Below are positions 1-6,656 of a stretch of 24,783 nucleotides of DNA, in pieces. Under the pieces are notes generated by a model. The model made no database searches and was not told the DNA's origin. It was given only the letters and a program-made list of their open reading frames with translations. The DNA lies in the NCBI GenBank assembly GCA_018818235.1, contig JAHISE010000064.1, positions 1 to 24,783 on the forward strand, given 5' to 3'. The position numbers were made by a program, and so were the translations under genes. Position 1 is the first letter of the stretch; each line of letters begins with the position of its first letter. The stretch comes from Patescibacteria group bacterium. Its GTDB lineage: Bacteria > Patescibacteriota > Gracilibacteria > Peribacterales > Peribacteraceae.

Positions 1-368
1 ACAGCAGGCTCACTTGGAAGATAACTCTTTGGCATTCCGCTTGGTGTTGGACAATAAATACACTTTCCGGGACATCCAAAATTGCGTGTCAGTATTGCAA
101 TAACTGCAACTCCGGATTGCGATCTTATAGATCGTTTTCTGCAAGTACTCTTCCATTGTTCAGAATATTCCTTTGGAAGCTCTTTTAATGCAGCCAGTAA
201 CTCATCACTCCTTAATGTGGAATGTGCTGACTTCTTTGCAAAGGCACGCAAAGCCTTCTCCATTGCATTGCGATTGGTAGGAACACTTGATTGGTCTCTG
301 AAAAATCTTTTGGCCAACGCCACTCTGTCGGGAGTTATTCGATCAATTTGTAGCTTTCTTTTGGTCAT
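1..368 (-). CDS. elp3: Elp3-family radical SAM tRNA-modification enzyme (N-terminal part, runs off window)
   Basis: Reading the minus strand from the ATG at 366-368 gives 122 codons, open to the window edge. Near the visible end it reads SGVAVIAILTRNFGCPGKC followed by IYCP and MPKSYL. The CxxxCxxC cluster ligands, the preceding SGVAV strand and the PKSYL segment are what I recall of bacterial and CPR Elp3 proteins. Family knowledge: Elp3 joins a radical-SAM domain to a C-terminal acetyltransferase domain and starts 5-carboxymethyl-type modification of wobble uridine 34 in tRNA. Only the N-terminal region and first cluster motif are here, so the GNAT domain cannot be checked. The forward open frame over the same bases has no recognisable features and is a shadow. 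Only about 20 bp separate this start from the divergent methyltransferase start. Another radical-SAM family is possible but less likely. Confidence 0.82.
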   Translation of the reverse strand, partial: MTKRKLQIDRITPDRVALAKRFFRDQSSVPTNRNAMEKALRAFAKKSAHSTLRSDELLAALKELPKEYSEQWKSTCRKRSIRSQSGVAVIAILTRNFGCPGKCIYCPTPSGMPKSYLPSEPA

Positions 369-388
369 TGTGGAAAAATCCTAACACA

Positions 389-1129
389 ATGGCATCTAAT
401 ATAAAGGGCTTTAGTCCAGAGGATCTTCTTAAATCCGTACACGAAGGATATAACTCCTTTGCACAAGAATGGTCCAATACACGAGGCTACGCATGGTATG
501 AGTTTGAATTTATTAAAGAAAAAATTGAGGATGGATCAAATGTCCTAGATCTTGGATGCGGGAATGGGAGACTCTTTAAATATCTGAAAGGTGTGACAGA
601 TGTGCAATACAAAGGGGTGGATAATTCAGAGAAGCTGATCGAAATTGCAAAACAGAATATTCCCGAAGGTGACTTCGAGGTTGGTGATGTTCTAAAACTT
701 CCATTCGAAGACAATTCATTTGATACCGTAATTAGCATTGCCGTTGCCCATCACATAACTCCGCGAACAAATAGAGTTAAATTTTTTGATGAAATTTCCA
801 GAGTTTTAAAACCTGAAAGCGCCGCATTTGTAACTGTTTGGAATATTCATCAGGACAAGTACAAGAAATATCTAAAAATGAACATGTGGCACAAAATCAT
901 TCAGACAATTAAATCTCCTTTTAATACTTCTTTCGGATTTGGTGACTGCCTGATTCCATTCGGAGAACAAAAGACTCTTCGATATATACACGCCTTTACT
1001 CCTGATGAAGTTGCAGGATTGGTGAAAGATAAGTTTGAGATATTGGAAACATTATTCACGGATAAGGATGAGGTTATTAAGGATTGGAAGGAGGCGAGGA
1101 ATCTTTGCTTTTATTTGAGGAAAACCTGA
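389..1129 (+). CDS. Trm9/ALKBH8-like class I SAM-dependent methyltransferase
   Basis: 246 residues from the ATG at 389; an upstream in-frame GTG at 368 overlaps the elp3 start and adds only seven unconvincing residues. SAM-binding motif I VLDLGCGNGRL lies around residues 54-64, with acidic GVDNSEKLI after it. The segment SIAVAHHITPRTNRV closely resembles the SIAV-HH-ST-R-RR motif typical of Trm9/ALKBH8 methyltransferases, and later GDCLIPF and LRYIHAFTPDEV resemble the Trm9 DVLVPW and RYYHLF segments. Family knowledge: Trm9 methylates the carboxymethyl group that Elongator (Elp3) places on wobble uridine 34, giving mcm5U. Its divergent pairing with elp3 supports the same role here by inference. 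A generic methyltransferase acting on another substrate is the alternative. Confidence 0.78.
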   Translation: MASNIKGFSPEDLLKSVHEGYNSFAQEWSNTRGYAWYEFEFIKEKIEDGSNVLDLGCGNGRLFKYLKGVTDVQYKGVDNSEKLIEIAKQNIPEGDFEVGDVLKLPFEDNSFDTVISIAVAHHITPRTNRVKFFDEISRVLKPESAAFVTVWNIHQDKYKKYLKMNMWHKIIQTIKSPFNTSFGFGDCLIPFGEQKTLRYIHAFTPDEVAGLVKDKFEILETLFTDKDEVIKDWKEARNLCFYLRKT

Positions 1130-1156
1130 ATTGCAGCAATTACGAGTATATAATAT

Positions 1157-1230
1157 TTGACACATCACAAATTCAGAACTTAAATAATACTGTGTCGGTC
1201 ATTTGCGTCAACAAGTACTCGAAGCGGAGG
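1157..1230 (+). promoter_or_regulatory. Promoter and Shine-Dalgarno of the 77-aa gene
   Basis: TTGACA at 1157-1162 and TTAAAT at 1180-1185 are spaced by 17 nt. GGAGG at 1226-1230 lies 8 nt before the ATG at 1239. This is the only textbook SD placed before a protein gene in the window; most other starts lack one. Confidence 0.5.
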
Positions 1231-1238
1231 GGAATTCG

Positions 1239-1472
1239 ATGGCAGAACCAAAAGCTGGAAAAGTGAATGTGTACATTGTGATTGATATCACACACCAACC
1301 TGTCAAGGTCTTGTACATAAAAGGTACTGACCAGCCGATCGTCAAACGAGACTGGAAAACCGTATTCGTCTGCAGCCTCGACGAGAAGCCTCGCTTCCAC
1401 GGCGAATTTGCGAGAGGAGTGATGGCGACCTGGCAACCCGCAGTGGAATATGGATTTGTCGGCAACAGGTAG
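1239..1472 (+). CDS. Small hypothetical protein, GC-richer than its neighbours
   Basis: 77 residues, start chosen from the GGAGG 8 nt upstream of the ATG at 1239. I do not recognise the family. The protein begins MAEPKAGKVNVYIVIDI, looks like a small alternating-strand domain (VYIVIDI, VKVLYIKG, WKTVFVCSL) and has no membrane segment. Its codons favour C and G in third position (GTC, CTC, CGC, GCC), unlike the A/T-ending codons on both sides. It has its own promoter, a real SD and a strong terminator right behind it. This suggests a recently acquired self-contained cassette. A minus-strand open frame over the same region is an alternative, but it lacks start signals. Confidence 0.6.
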   Translation: MAEPKAGKVNVYIVIDITHQPVKVLYIKGTDQPIVKRDWKTVFVCSLDEKPRFHGEFARGVMATWQPAVEYGFVGNR

Positions 1473-1491
1473 AACTCCACAACCGCCACAC

Positions 1492-1525
1492 TGGTCGGGT
1501 CCCACAAGGGAGCCGACCATTTTCT
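1492..1525 (+). terminator. Rho-independent terminator
   Basis: TGGTCGG (1492-1498) pairs with CCGACCA (1513-1519); CCC/GGG pairs inside, around an ACAA loop, and TTTTCTT follows. It lies 20 nt after the stop of the 77-aa gene. The stem is symmetrical, but the T-run is only on the plus-strand side. Confidence 0.85.
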
Positions 1526-1620
1526 TATATTAATTGCTCATAACGGCTATTTAAGCCATTTTGCGGTATATGTTTGCCATATTTATAGAATGATATAAAC
1601 TTCCCATGCTTTTTTGATAT

Positions 1621-1800
1621 ATGATTTTTAACAAGATCCACGCAGGCAAATGGGTAGCAACCAAAGAACAGAAGGTTATTGATTCTGGTAGAAGTCTAAA
1701 GGCTCTTATGGTGAGAATGAAAAAACGAAAAGACCAATCAGGAATACGCTATTCCATGGTACCTAAAGGATGTATTGCGGGAATAACTCATGGATATTGA
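1621..1800 (+). CDS. DUF5678-like small protein
   Basis: 59 residues starting MIFNKIHAGKWVATKEQKVI, with a central basic stretch (RMKKRKDQ) and an end containing YSMVPKG. The pattern AGKWVA, then K-V-I-D-SG-SLK, then VPKG matches what I remember of DUF5678, a small family of unknown function in archaea and bacteria. The stop overlaps the following gene by 11 nt, so the two are almost certainly translated as a pair. TAGAAT near 1588 could be a -10, and no SD is visible. In other genomes such proteins often sit before retropepsin-like genes, as here. The function is unknown; an antitoxin-like or regulatory role would be speculation. Confidence 0.62.
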   Translation: MIFNKIHAGKWVATKEQKVIDSGRSLKALMVRMKKRKDQSGIRYSMVPKGCIAGITHGY

Positions 1801-2209
1801 ATACACAAAATATCGCAACATAGATGGTACTTTCTATCGTCCGTCTATCAATGTTACATTCAAATATAAATCGCAACGCTTTCCTTATGAAGCTGCTATT
1901 GTTGATACCGGATCAGACTATGTAATGCTCCCCTTAGATATTGCAGAAGCGCTGGGAACAGAACCTGATCTTGATAGGGTTACAGAATTATGCTGTGCAT
2001 GTGGCGGAACATTTAAATCATACATCTCAAGATACCCGATCGAAATCATAATTGACCACAAAGGATTCAGACCAAAGAGTTGGCAAACTCATGTGCAATT
2101 TGTTGATGCCAAAGTAACTGCACTTTTGGGGCACAGAGGATTTCTGAATCGCTTTGATGCCACCTTCAGTGGAAAAAACCATTTGATGACACTGGTGGAA
2201 AAGAAATGA
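1790..2209 (+). CDS. Retropepsin-like aspartic protease domain protein
   Basis: 139 residues. The motif AAIVDTGSDYVMLP near residues 35-48 is the D-T-G-S active-site loop of retroviral-type aspartic proteases, followed by LP and an alpha-helix (DIAEALG) as in that fold. The segment LLGHRGFLNRFDATF near the C-terminus matches the conserved LLG-F-FDV strand of bacterial retropepsin-like proteins. One catalytic aspartate per chain implies a homodimer. There is no signal peptide or membrane anchor, so it is cytosolic. A cysteine cluster ELCCACGG lies in the middle. It overlaps the DUF5678-like gene by 11 nt; the target is unknown, and proteolytic activity is inferred from the motif only. Confidence 0.75.
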   Translation: MDIEYTKYRNIDGTFYRPSINVTFKYKSQRFPYEAAIVDTGSDYVMLPLDIAEALGTEPDLDRVTELCCACGGTFKSYISRYPIEIIIDHKGFRPKSWQTHVQFVDAKVTALLGHRGFLNRFDATFSGKNHLMTLVEKK

Positions 2210-2470
2210 AATTCCATCACTTTTCACTCCCCCACCGTTGAGCTCCCTGATCTTACAATCGAAGCGTCTTTTTTATACTCCTTCGCCTAAATAATTCCGA
2301 TTCTTGAGGATTCATTAAATTATTAACAAATCTATTTCTAATGGCTATGGAGTACGAGATTGCATAACAGAAGCACAGTGAATTTTTCGGAATTATTAAC
2401 TAAAAGCAGTATATACTCCTTAATCGCGATAAGCGAAACCCGCCGTAGTCCCGCCCAGACGAAGTTGTTT
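2210..2470. other. Intergenic region between convergent genes
   Basis: About 260 bp, AT-rich, between the protease gene and the 3' end of the minus-strand SLH gene. I see no credible gene. The right end holds the first arm of the palindromic repeat listed next. Confidence 0.6.
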
Positions 2471-2494
2471 CTAAGACGCGGGACGAAGGTGGGT
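2438..2494. repeat. Imperfect palindromic repeat overlapping the SLH gene 3' end
   Basis: The arms ACCCGCCGTAGTCCCGC (2438-2454) and GCGGGACGAAGGTGGGT (2478-2494) match at 14 of 17 positions as an inverted repeat. The second arm encodes the last residues (THLRPAS) and stop region of the SLH protein. The core GTAGTCC...GGACGAAGG recurs at 13597-13625, so this is a dispersed family. Confidence 0.75.
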
Positions 2495-4858
2495 AAACGA
2501 CTCCACTATCCCCTTCGCAACCGCATTCATATTACTAAACTGGAAAAGAACTGCAGAGTCCCCCATATCAAATATAACTTTGTAAGCAATTGATTCTATT
2601 TGCCTTGGACGTGTTGTGTATTCGTACAACTTCCAATTTTCAGAAATATCGCTGTTTATCAAATGAAATAGATCTGAGTTGATTCTTTCGCCCGCAATTA
2701 TTTCCGCCCACGTTTTATTGTGTCTGGCATAGACTTCATCAGTGAAAACTTCAAAAGATATCCATTGCTCCAAATCTTTCGGATCACCATATGCAATTTC
2801 TTCGTTTAGTTTTGCAAAAACCAGACTGGAGCCGTCCAAAGGACTTATGCCGATCCAGTTAACGGGAAGTGTTACCGAAAATATCCCACTTATATCTTCG
2901 TATCGTTTCCAACCTTTCCTTGCCAAACCTGAATCTGATTTAAGCCCCAATGATCCGACTGAATGTGAACTTAAATCGCGAATGTCATTATTCAGCCTGT
3001 AAATTATTTCCGCCATCTGCCCTCTGGTCAGATTAAAATCAGCTCCCAACACATCAAGCGGAATGGCATTTCTGCTCGCAAGAGTGGAGACATACGGATA
3101 AAACCAAGGTTGTACTTTTATATCTCTTAAAGGCAAATTAAATGCATTTGTTATTATTTTTGAAGCCTCGGCAAAATTGATTTTTTCAGACGGACGAAAG
3201 GAGCCGTCTTCATACCCGTCAAGGACATCTCCGTTCTTCGCCACACAAACATAATGCGAATACCATGCACTTTTTCCTACATCTTTAAAAGGATTCGAAA
3301 TGCAGTTTTCAATTATATTTTGACTATAACGCGAAGCCACGATTATCTTTGTAAATTCCGCACGATTTATGGAATTTTCCGGTCTGAATGTGCCGTCTTC
3401 GTACCCGCCCACAATCCCCTGACTGCGAACATATTCAATCGCATCTCTGTTCGGATGAATCTTTGATACATCGGAAAACTCTCTTTCTTCCGCTGCCTGA
3501 TGCATTAATGACGAAATTCCTCTCAACGGATAAACTTCGAATTCTTCTATACTTCCGGGAAAGTTCTCCCGCAAATATTCCCGATCCCCTTCCGAAAGCG
3601 TCCTTGTATCCGCACCAAAAGATTCATCTATTAAACCTTTTATTCCTGTAGCGGAAGTGACAACTTTAAATGAACTTAAATAAGTCGCATCAACAACTAT
3701 CCGATTTCTTTCCTTTAATAATACTTCCGGAGGACTGCGATCTCCCGATTGCAACACGGCAACGTTAGGAAAGTAACATGATGTAACTTCTTTCCCATCT
3801 CCATTCACTCTTCTGACCGTAAGAGTACCCTCGGTTTGTTTGGTCAAAGTCTGGCAAGACAGAGACTCCATTAATACTGACGGATCATAAAGATTTTCAC
3901 TGTGAACCAAGCTAGGTCCGGTTCCTTTGGAAGCAATTATGGTAAAAGGTTCGGAAGGCAGTGCCTCCACCGTAAAAGTATGATCGGTCGAAGCGATCAC
4001 ATGCCCTTGCCCTTCCACAACCACCATTGGACTTGAACACAGCTTATCCCTTTCACGTGTATTACTATGAACGACTTCGTACTTATACCTGCTTCCATTC
4101 TGCTCCAACAGATTTATTTCACAAAGTGACGCAAAGCGCGCCAACTCAACCATTTCCGGAAGCTGGGCGAATAAAACAATTGAATTCGAAACTTTCTGAT
4201 CAAAAACCCAAAAGTCCAAAACGGTTGTTTCTTCATCCCCTTCATCAACCGTACACTCCCACTGAACTTTTGGACCGAACTTATTCTCTACGCAGGAGAT
4301 CGCTTCTGATTCTTCCCCGTTAAGACGTTTTACTTTTAAAGTGGGCTTTCCTTCGTAAATGTCTCCACCGGTAGCAAAGACCATAAACTTTTCTCCGATT
4401 GATGCGATTATAACTTTATCATCTTCTATAAAATTGGATTCCACTTTCCACGGATAATACTCGATCTGAATCATTTTGGTTGGTCCACACCCGCTTTCGG
4501 TACCTGATCCTTTGTAGTCCGCAACCTCGGCAGGGCATACTTTTACAAACAACGTATAATCACCATAACCGTTAATTGCATAAGTATCCGACAGATTGGA
4601 AATCTTAACATGCTTTCCTCCGCCAAGTTCAACTTCATGCAATTCTACTCTTTCCGTTCCTTTAACAACTGCTATTTTAAATAAGATTCTATTCTCCTCA
4701 GGGATTATTTCGCTTAAATCAAATTCAACCGAATCCAGATCCGAACTTTCCTGCACGTTATATATGAAGACATCGCTGTAATCAGAAACCGCTGCATGCA
4801 CAATCCCCGAAACAAGGAAGAAACAAACAAGAAATAATGGAATCCGAAATAATCGCAT
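2471..4858 (-). CDS. SLH-domain surface protein, secreted
   Basis: 795 residues from the ATG at 4856-4858; the longer frame upstream adds 28 residues before an obvious signal peptide, so I start at MRLFRIPLFLVCFFLVSG, which ends VHA-A. The first half (about residues 25-480) is strand-rich with paired cysteines and no family I recognise. About residues 480-660 hold three S-layer homology repeats: IEYVRSQGIVGGYEDGTFRP, then VAKNGDVLDGYEDGSFRP, then a degenerate third with ALGADFNLTRGQM-type residues. The C-terminal 130 residues, with FSVTLPVNWIG, resemble PsbP/MOG1-like lipoprotein domains. Known of SLH domains: they bind secondary cell-wall polymers or the envelope. The gene is isolated and convergent with the protease gene; its final codons lie in a dispersed palindrome. 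Confidence 0.8.
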   Translation of the reverse strand: MRLFRIPLFLVCFFLVSGIVHAAVSDYSDVFIYNVQESSDLDSVEFDLSEIIPEENRILFKIAVVKGTERVELHEVELGGGKHVKISNLSDTYAINGYGDYTLFVKVCPAEVADYKGSGTESGCGPTKMIQIEYYPWKVESNFIEDDKVIIASIGEKFMVFATGGDIYEGKPTLKVKRLNGEESEAISCVENKFGPKVQWECTVDEGDEETTVLDFWVFDQKVSNSIVLFAQLPEMVELARFASLCEINLLEQNGSRYKYEVVHSNTRERDKLCSSPMVVVEGQGHVIASTDHTFTVEALPSEPFTIIASKGTGPSLVHSENLYDPSVLMESLSCQTLTKQTEGTLTVRRVNGDGKEVTSCYFPNVAVLQSGDRSPPEVLLKERNRIVVDATYLSSFKVVTSATGIKGLIDESFGADTRTLSEGDREYLRENFPGSIEEFEVYPLRGISSLMHQAAEEREFSDVSKIHPNRDAIEYVRSQGIVGGYEDGTFRPENSINRAEFTKIIVASRYSQNIIENCISNPFKDVGKSAWYSHYVCVAKNGDVLDGYEDGSFRPSEKINFAEASKIITNAFNLPLRDIKVQPWFYPYVSTLASRNAIPLDVLGADFNLTRGQMAEIIYRLNNDIRDLSSHSVGSLGLKSDSGLARKGWKRYEDISGIFSVTLPVNWIGISPLDGSSLVFAKLNEEIAYGDPKDLEQWISFEVFTDEVYARHNKTWAEIIAGERINSDLFHLINSDISENWKLYEYTTRPRQIESIAYKVIFDMGDSAVLFQFSNMNAVAKGIVESFTHLRPAS

Positions 4859-4927
4859 GACGATGAGGAAGGGTAGTTGGATTTTACTATAAATGTTTGG
4901 TATTGGATACTTAAATCCTAATTGAGA

Positions 4928-5075
4928 GATTCCAGATTCCAACTTCCAGATTCGCAGGGAGATTCCAAAATTCCTAGATACAAAAAACTATCACGTAGCT
5001 GAAATCTTTAAATCTGAAATCTTGAAACCTCCCTGGAATCTGGCCCCTGGAATCTGGCCCCTGGAATCTGGAATC
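4928..5075. repeat. Inverted-repeat element of GATTCCAG / CTGGAATC words
   Basis: Perfect 13-bp terminal arms GATTCCAGATTCC (4928-4940) and GGAATCTGGAATC (5063-5075). Inside, GGGAG/CTCCC and AATTCC/AAATCTG words pair loosely. The right arm repeats TGGAATCTGGCCCC about three times in tandem. It is non-coding and lies between the divergent SLH gene and the arginine operon promoter. Confidence 0.8.
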
Positions 5076-5084
5076 TTATACTCA

Positions 5085-5112
5085 TTGACATCCTCACAAA
5101 ATTCTATACAAT
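5085..5112 (+). promoter_or_regulatory. Arginine operon promoter
   Basis: TTGACA at 5085-5090 and TACAAT at 5107-5112 are spaced by 16 nt. Transcription would start about 5118-5119, at or beside the GTG codon of the leader peptide. Confidence 0.7.
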
Positions 5113-5118
5113 CACACC

Positions 5119-5166
5119 GTGATTCAAATGATTCACCAACTTAGCACTCGTCGTCGCACCTCCTAA
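5119..5166 (+). CDS. Arginine-rich attenuator leader peptide
   Basis: A tiny frame GTG (5119) ... TAA (5164-5166) encodes MIQMIHQLSTRRRTS; starting from the internal ATG at 5128 it is MIHQLSTRRRTS. Three consecutive Arg codons, CGT CGT CGC, lie at 5149-5157, just before the stop. The GTG falls 6 nt after the -10 hexamer, the leaderless pattern of other genes here, and no SD is present. The stop lies in the loop of a hairpin, as in classical trp/his leaders. Role by inference: ribosome stalling at the Arg codons when charged tRNA-Arg is scarce favours the antiterminator and allows argGH transcription. Nothing but the sequence pattern supports translation, yet the Arg run, the hairpins and the downstream arg genes fit together. 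Confidence 0.78.
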   Translation: MIQMIHQLSTRRRTS

Positions 5167-5231
5167 GAGGTGACGAGCTAAGCCATATCTTGCATCACCT
5201 CTGAGGATTATTTCTTCCGAGGGATTTTTTT
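5141..5231 (+). promoter_or_regulatory. Transcription attenuator of the arginine operon (regions 1-4)
   Basis: Region 1 (TTAGC 5141-5145, TCGT 5148-5151, CACCTC 5157-5162) pairs with region 2 (GAGGTG 5167-5172, ACGA 5173-5176, GCTAA 5177-5181). Region 2 GAGGTGA (5167-5173) is also perfectly complementary to region 3 TCACCTC (5195-5201), with an extra inner stem around CCATAT. Region 3 CCTC (5198-5201) pairs with region 4 GAGG (5219-5222) plus GGA/TCC inside, followed by seven T. The three pairings exclude each other, which is the trp-type attenuation layout. The first Arg codon lies 16 nt before region 2. Confidence 0.78.
5194..5231 (+). terminator. Attenuator terminator hairpin (3:4)
   Basis: ATC-CCTC (5194-5201, with A5197 bulged) pairs with GAGG-GAT (5219-5225). 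GGA (5205-5207) pairs with TCC (5216-5218). Seven T follow at 5225-5231. The stem is modest with a small internal bulge, as expected for a regulated terminator. Confidence 0.7.
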
Positions 5232-5267
5232 ATTCCATGATTAATTATTTCATCACTACAGATCGCC

Positions 5268-5371
5268 GCTGCCGTATGCCCTCCATGGAGGCGTCAGGCT
5301 GACATACCTAAAAAAGCCGCAGCACACCCTCCATGGAGAATACAAATTCGGAGGGAATTTTATCGTGCTGC
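5268..5371 (+). promoter_or_regulatory. Second structured segment of the argG 5' leader
   Basis: GCAGCAC (5319-5325) pairs perfectly with GTGCTGC (5365-5371), and inside it CCCTCC (5327-5332) pairs with GGAGGG (5350-5355). GCAGC can alternatively pair with upstream GCTGC (5268-5272), around a GTATG/CATAC stem (5274-5278/5303-5307). CCCTCCATGGAG occurs twice, in both halves. The SD-like GGAGGG would be occluded in the downstream fold. The segment lies between the attenuator and argG and may add translational control. Confidence 0.5.
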
Positions 5372-5401
5372 ACTTTTATTCAATCACTACCAATTCATAT
5401 C

Positions 5402-6655
5402 ATGGAACTTAAATCTGATTATCATAAAACCGCTTCTCATGAAGCCAAAAAAGGCGAATTTGAAACCTGTTTACTTCTGTATTCCGGAGGACTGGACACA
5501 TCCGTTATGCTTAAGTGGATTCAGGAACAGTATGATGCAGAAGTTATTGCACTTACAATCGACATCGGACAAATTCATGAAAATCTGGATGAAGCAAAGA
5601 ACAAGGCTCTTAAGCTCGGTGCAAAAGAGGCTCATGTAATTGATGCAAAAGAAAGATTCGCAAATGAACTTTTATCAAAAGCCATCAAAGCAAACGCTTG
5701 TTACCAAGGTGACTATCACCTTTCGTGTCCGCTTGGACGAGTTCTGATTTCACAGATCGCAGTTGAGATAGCTCAACAAGAAGGTGCAACTGTGATTGCA
5801 CACGGCTCAACCGGAAAAGGAAACGATCAGGTAAGGTTCGAAAGTTATATAACCACTCTTGATCCCGGTCTTAAGATAATAGCTCCGGTAAGGGAATGGG
5901 GAATGGGAAGAGATGAAGAAATTAAATATGCAGAAAAGCATAATATTCCCATAAGCCATACTGCAGAAAAACCATATTCATATGACGACAATATGTGGGG
6001 ATCCACCAGCGAAGGTGGAGAAATAGAAGACCCCAAACTAATTCCTCCTCTGGAAAACATTCTGAAGGTTTGTGAGCCCCCTTTGCATTCACCAAATTCT
6101 CAAGAAATTGTAGAAATTGAATTCGAGAAAGGCGTTCCTGTTTCTTTGAATGAAGTTGCCATGCCTCTGTCCAAGATTGTAAAAAAGTTAAATATAATCG
6201 GAGCAACTCACGGAATAGGAATAGTAAACCTGATAGAAGACAGGCTTGTGGGACTTAAGGTAAGAGGTATTTATGAACAACCCGCAGCTCATATTCTGAT
6301 TACTGCTCACAAAAATTTGGAGAAACTTGTATCAACAAGGGATCTAAATGAGTTTAAGAATGGAATTGATGAAAAATGGGCATATATGTGTTACGGAGCC
6401 AAATGGTTTGATCCGACAATGGAAGCAATTCATAGCTTTCAAGATAAAGTTAACGAAAAGGTTACAGGCAAAGTAAAAGTGAACTTGCTGCATGGAAAGG
6501 CGGAAGTTGTAGCACTTGAATCTCCTTATTCACTCTTTAACGCTGATCTTGCCACATTTAACAAGAACGCAAGCTTTAACCAAAATGCATCTCCGGGTTT
6601 TATCGAACTTCATAACCTTGCCCAGAAAACTTCTTATTCTGTTTCTCATCTTTAA
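5402..6655 (+). CDS. argG: Argininosuccinate synthase
   Basis: 417 residues. It ligates citrulline and aspartate with ATP to argininosuccinate, the penultimate step of arginine synthesis, in the cytoplasm. The P-loop-like LLLYSGGLDTSVML near residues 25-38 is the N-type ATP pyrophosphatase signature of ArgG. GSTGKGNDQVRFE near residue 140 and PVREWGMGRDEEIKYAE near 163 are further family blocks, and DDNMWG follows near residue 195. I start at the ATG at 5402 (MELKSDYHK); a longer frame from 5333 begins inside a leader hairpin. Neither has an SD. A small GTG frame (5365-5412) after GGAGGG overlaps the 5402 start and could couple translation. The argH ATG follows after one base, so argG is the first structural gene of an operon under the arginine attenuator. 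Confidence 0.95.
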   Translation: MELKSDYHKTASHEAKKGEFETCLLLYSGGLDTSVMLKWIQEQYDAEVIALTIDIGQIHENLDEAKNKALKLGAKEAHVIDAKERFANELLSKAIKANACYQGDYHLSCPLGRVLISQIAVEIAQQEGATVIAHGSTGKGNDQVRFESYITTLDPGLKIIAPVREWGMGRDEEIKYAEKHNIPISHTAEKPYSYDDNMWGSTSEGGEIEDPKLIPPLENILKVCEPPLHSPNSQEIVEIEFEKGVPVSLNEVAMPLSKIVKKLNIIGATHGIGIVNLIEDRLVGLKVRGIYEQPAAHILITAHKNLEKLVSTRDLNEFKNGIDEKWAYMCYGAKWFDPTMEAIHSFQDKVNEKVTGKVKVNLLHGKAEVVALESPYSLFNADLATFNKNASFNQNASPGFIELHNLAQKTSYSVSHL

Positions 6656-6656
6656 A

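Noticed and set aside
82..384. Forward 100-residue open frame
   Set aside because: Shadow of the minus-strand Elp3 gene, which carries the radical-SAM cysteine motif.
1173..1520. Minus-strand open frames over the 77-aa gene
   Set aside because: No start signals; they also run through the terminator hairpin that belongs to the plus-strand gene.
5119..5231. T-box riboswitch for the argG leader
   Set aside because: The conserved T-box sequence (AGGGTGGNACCGCG) is absent, whereas an Arg-codon leader frame is present.
5333..5401. Earlier argG start at 5333
   Set aside because: It lies in the loop of a strong leader hairpin and adds 23 residues not typical of ArgG; the ATG at 5402 is preferred, though neither has an SD.
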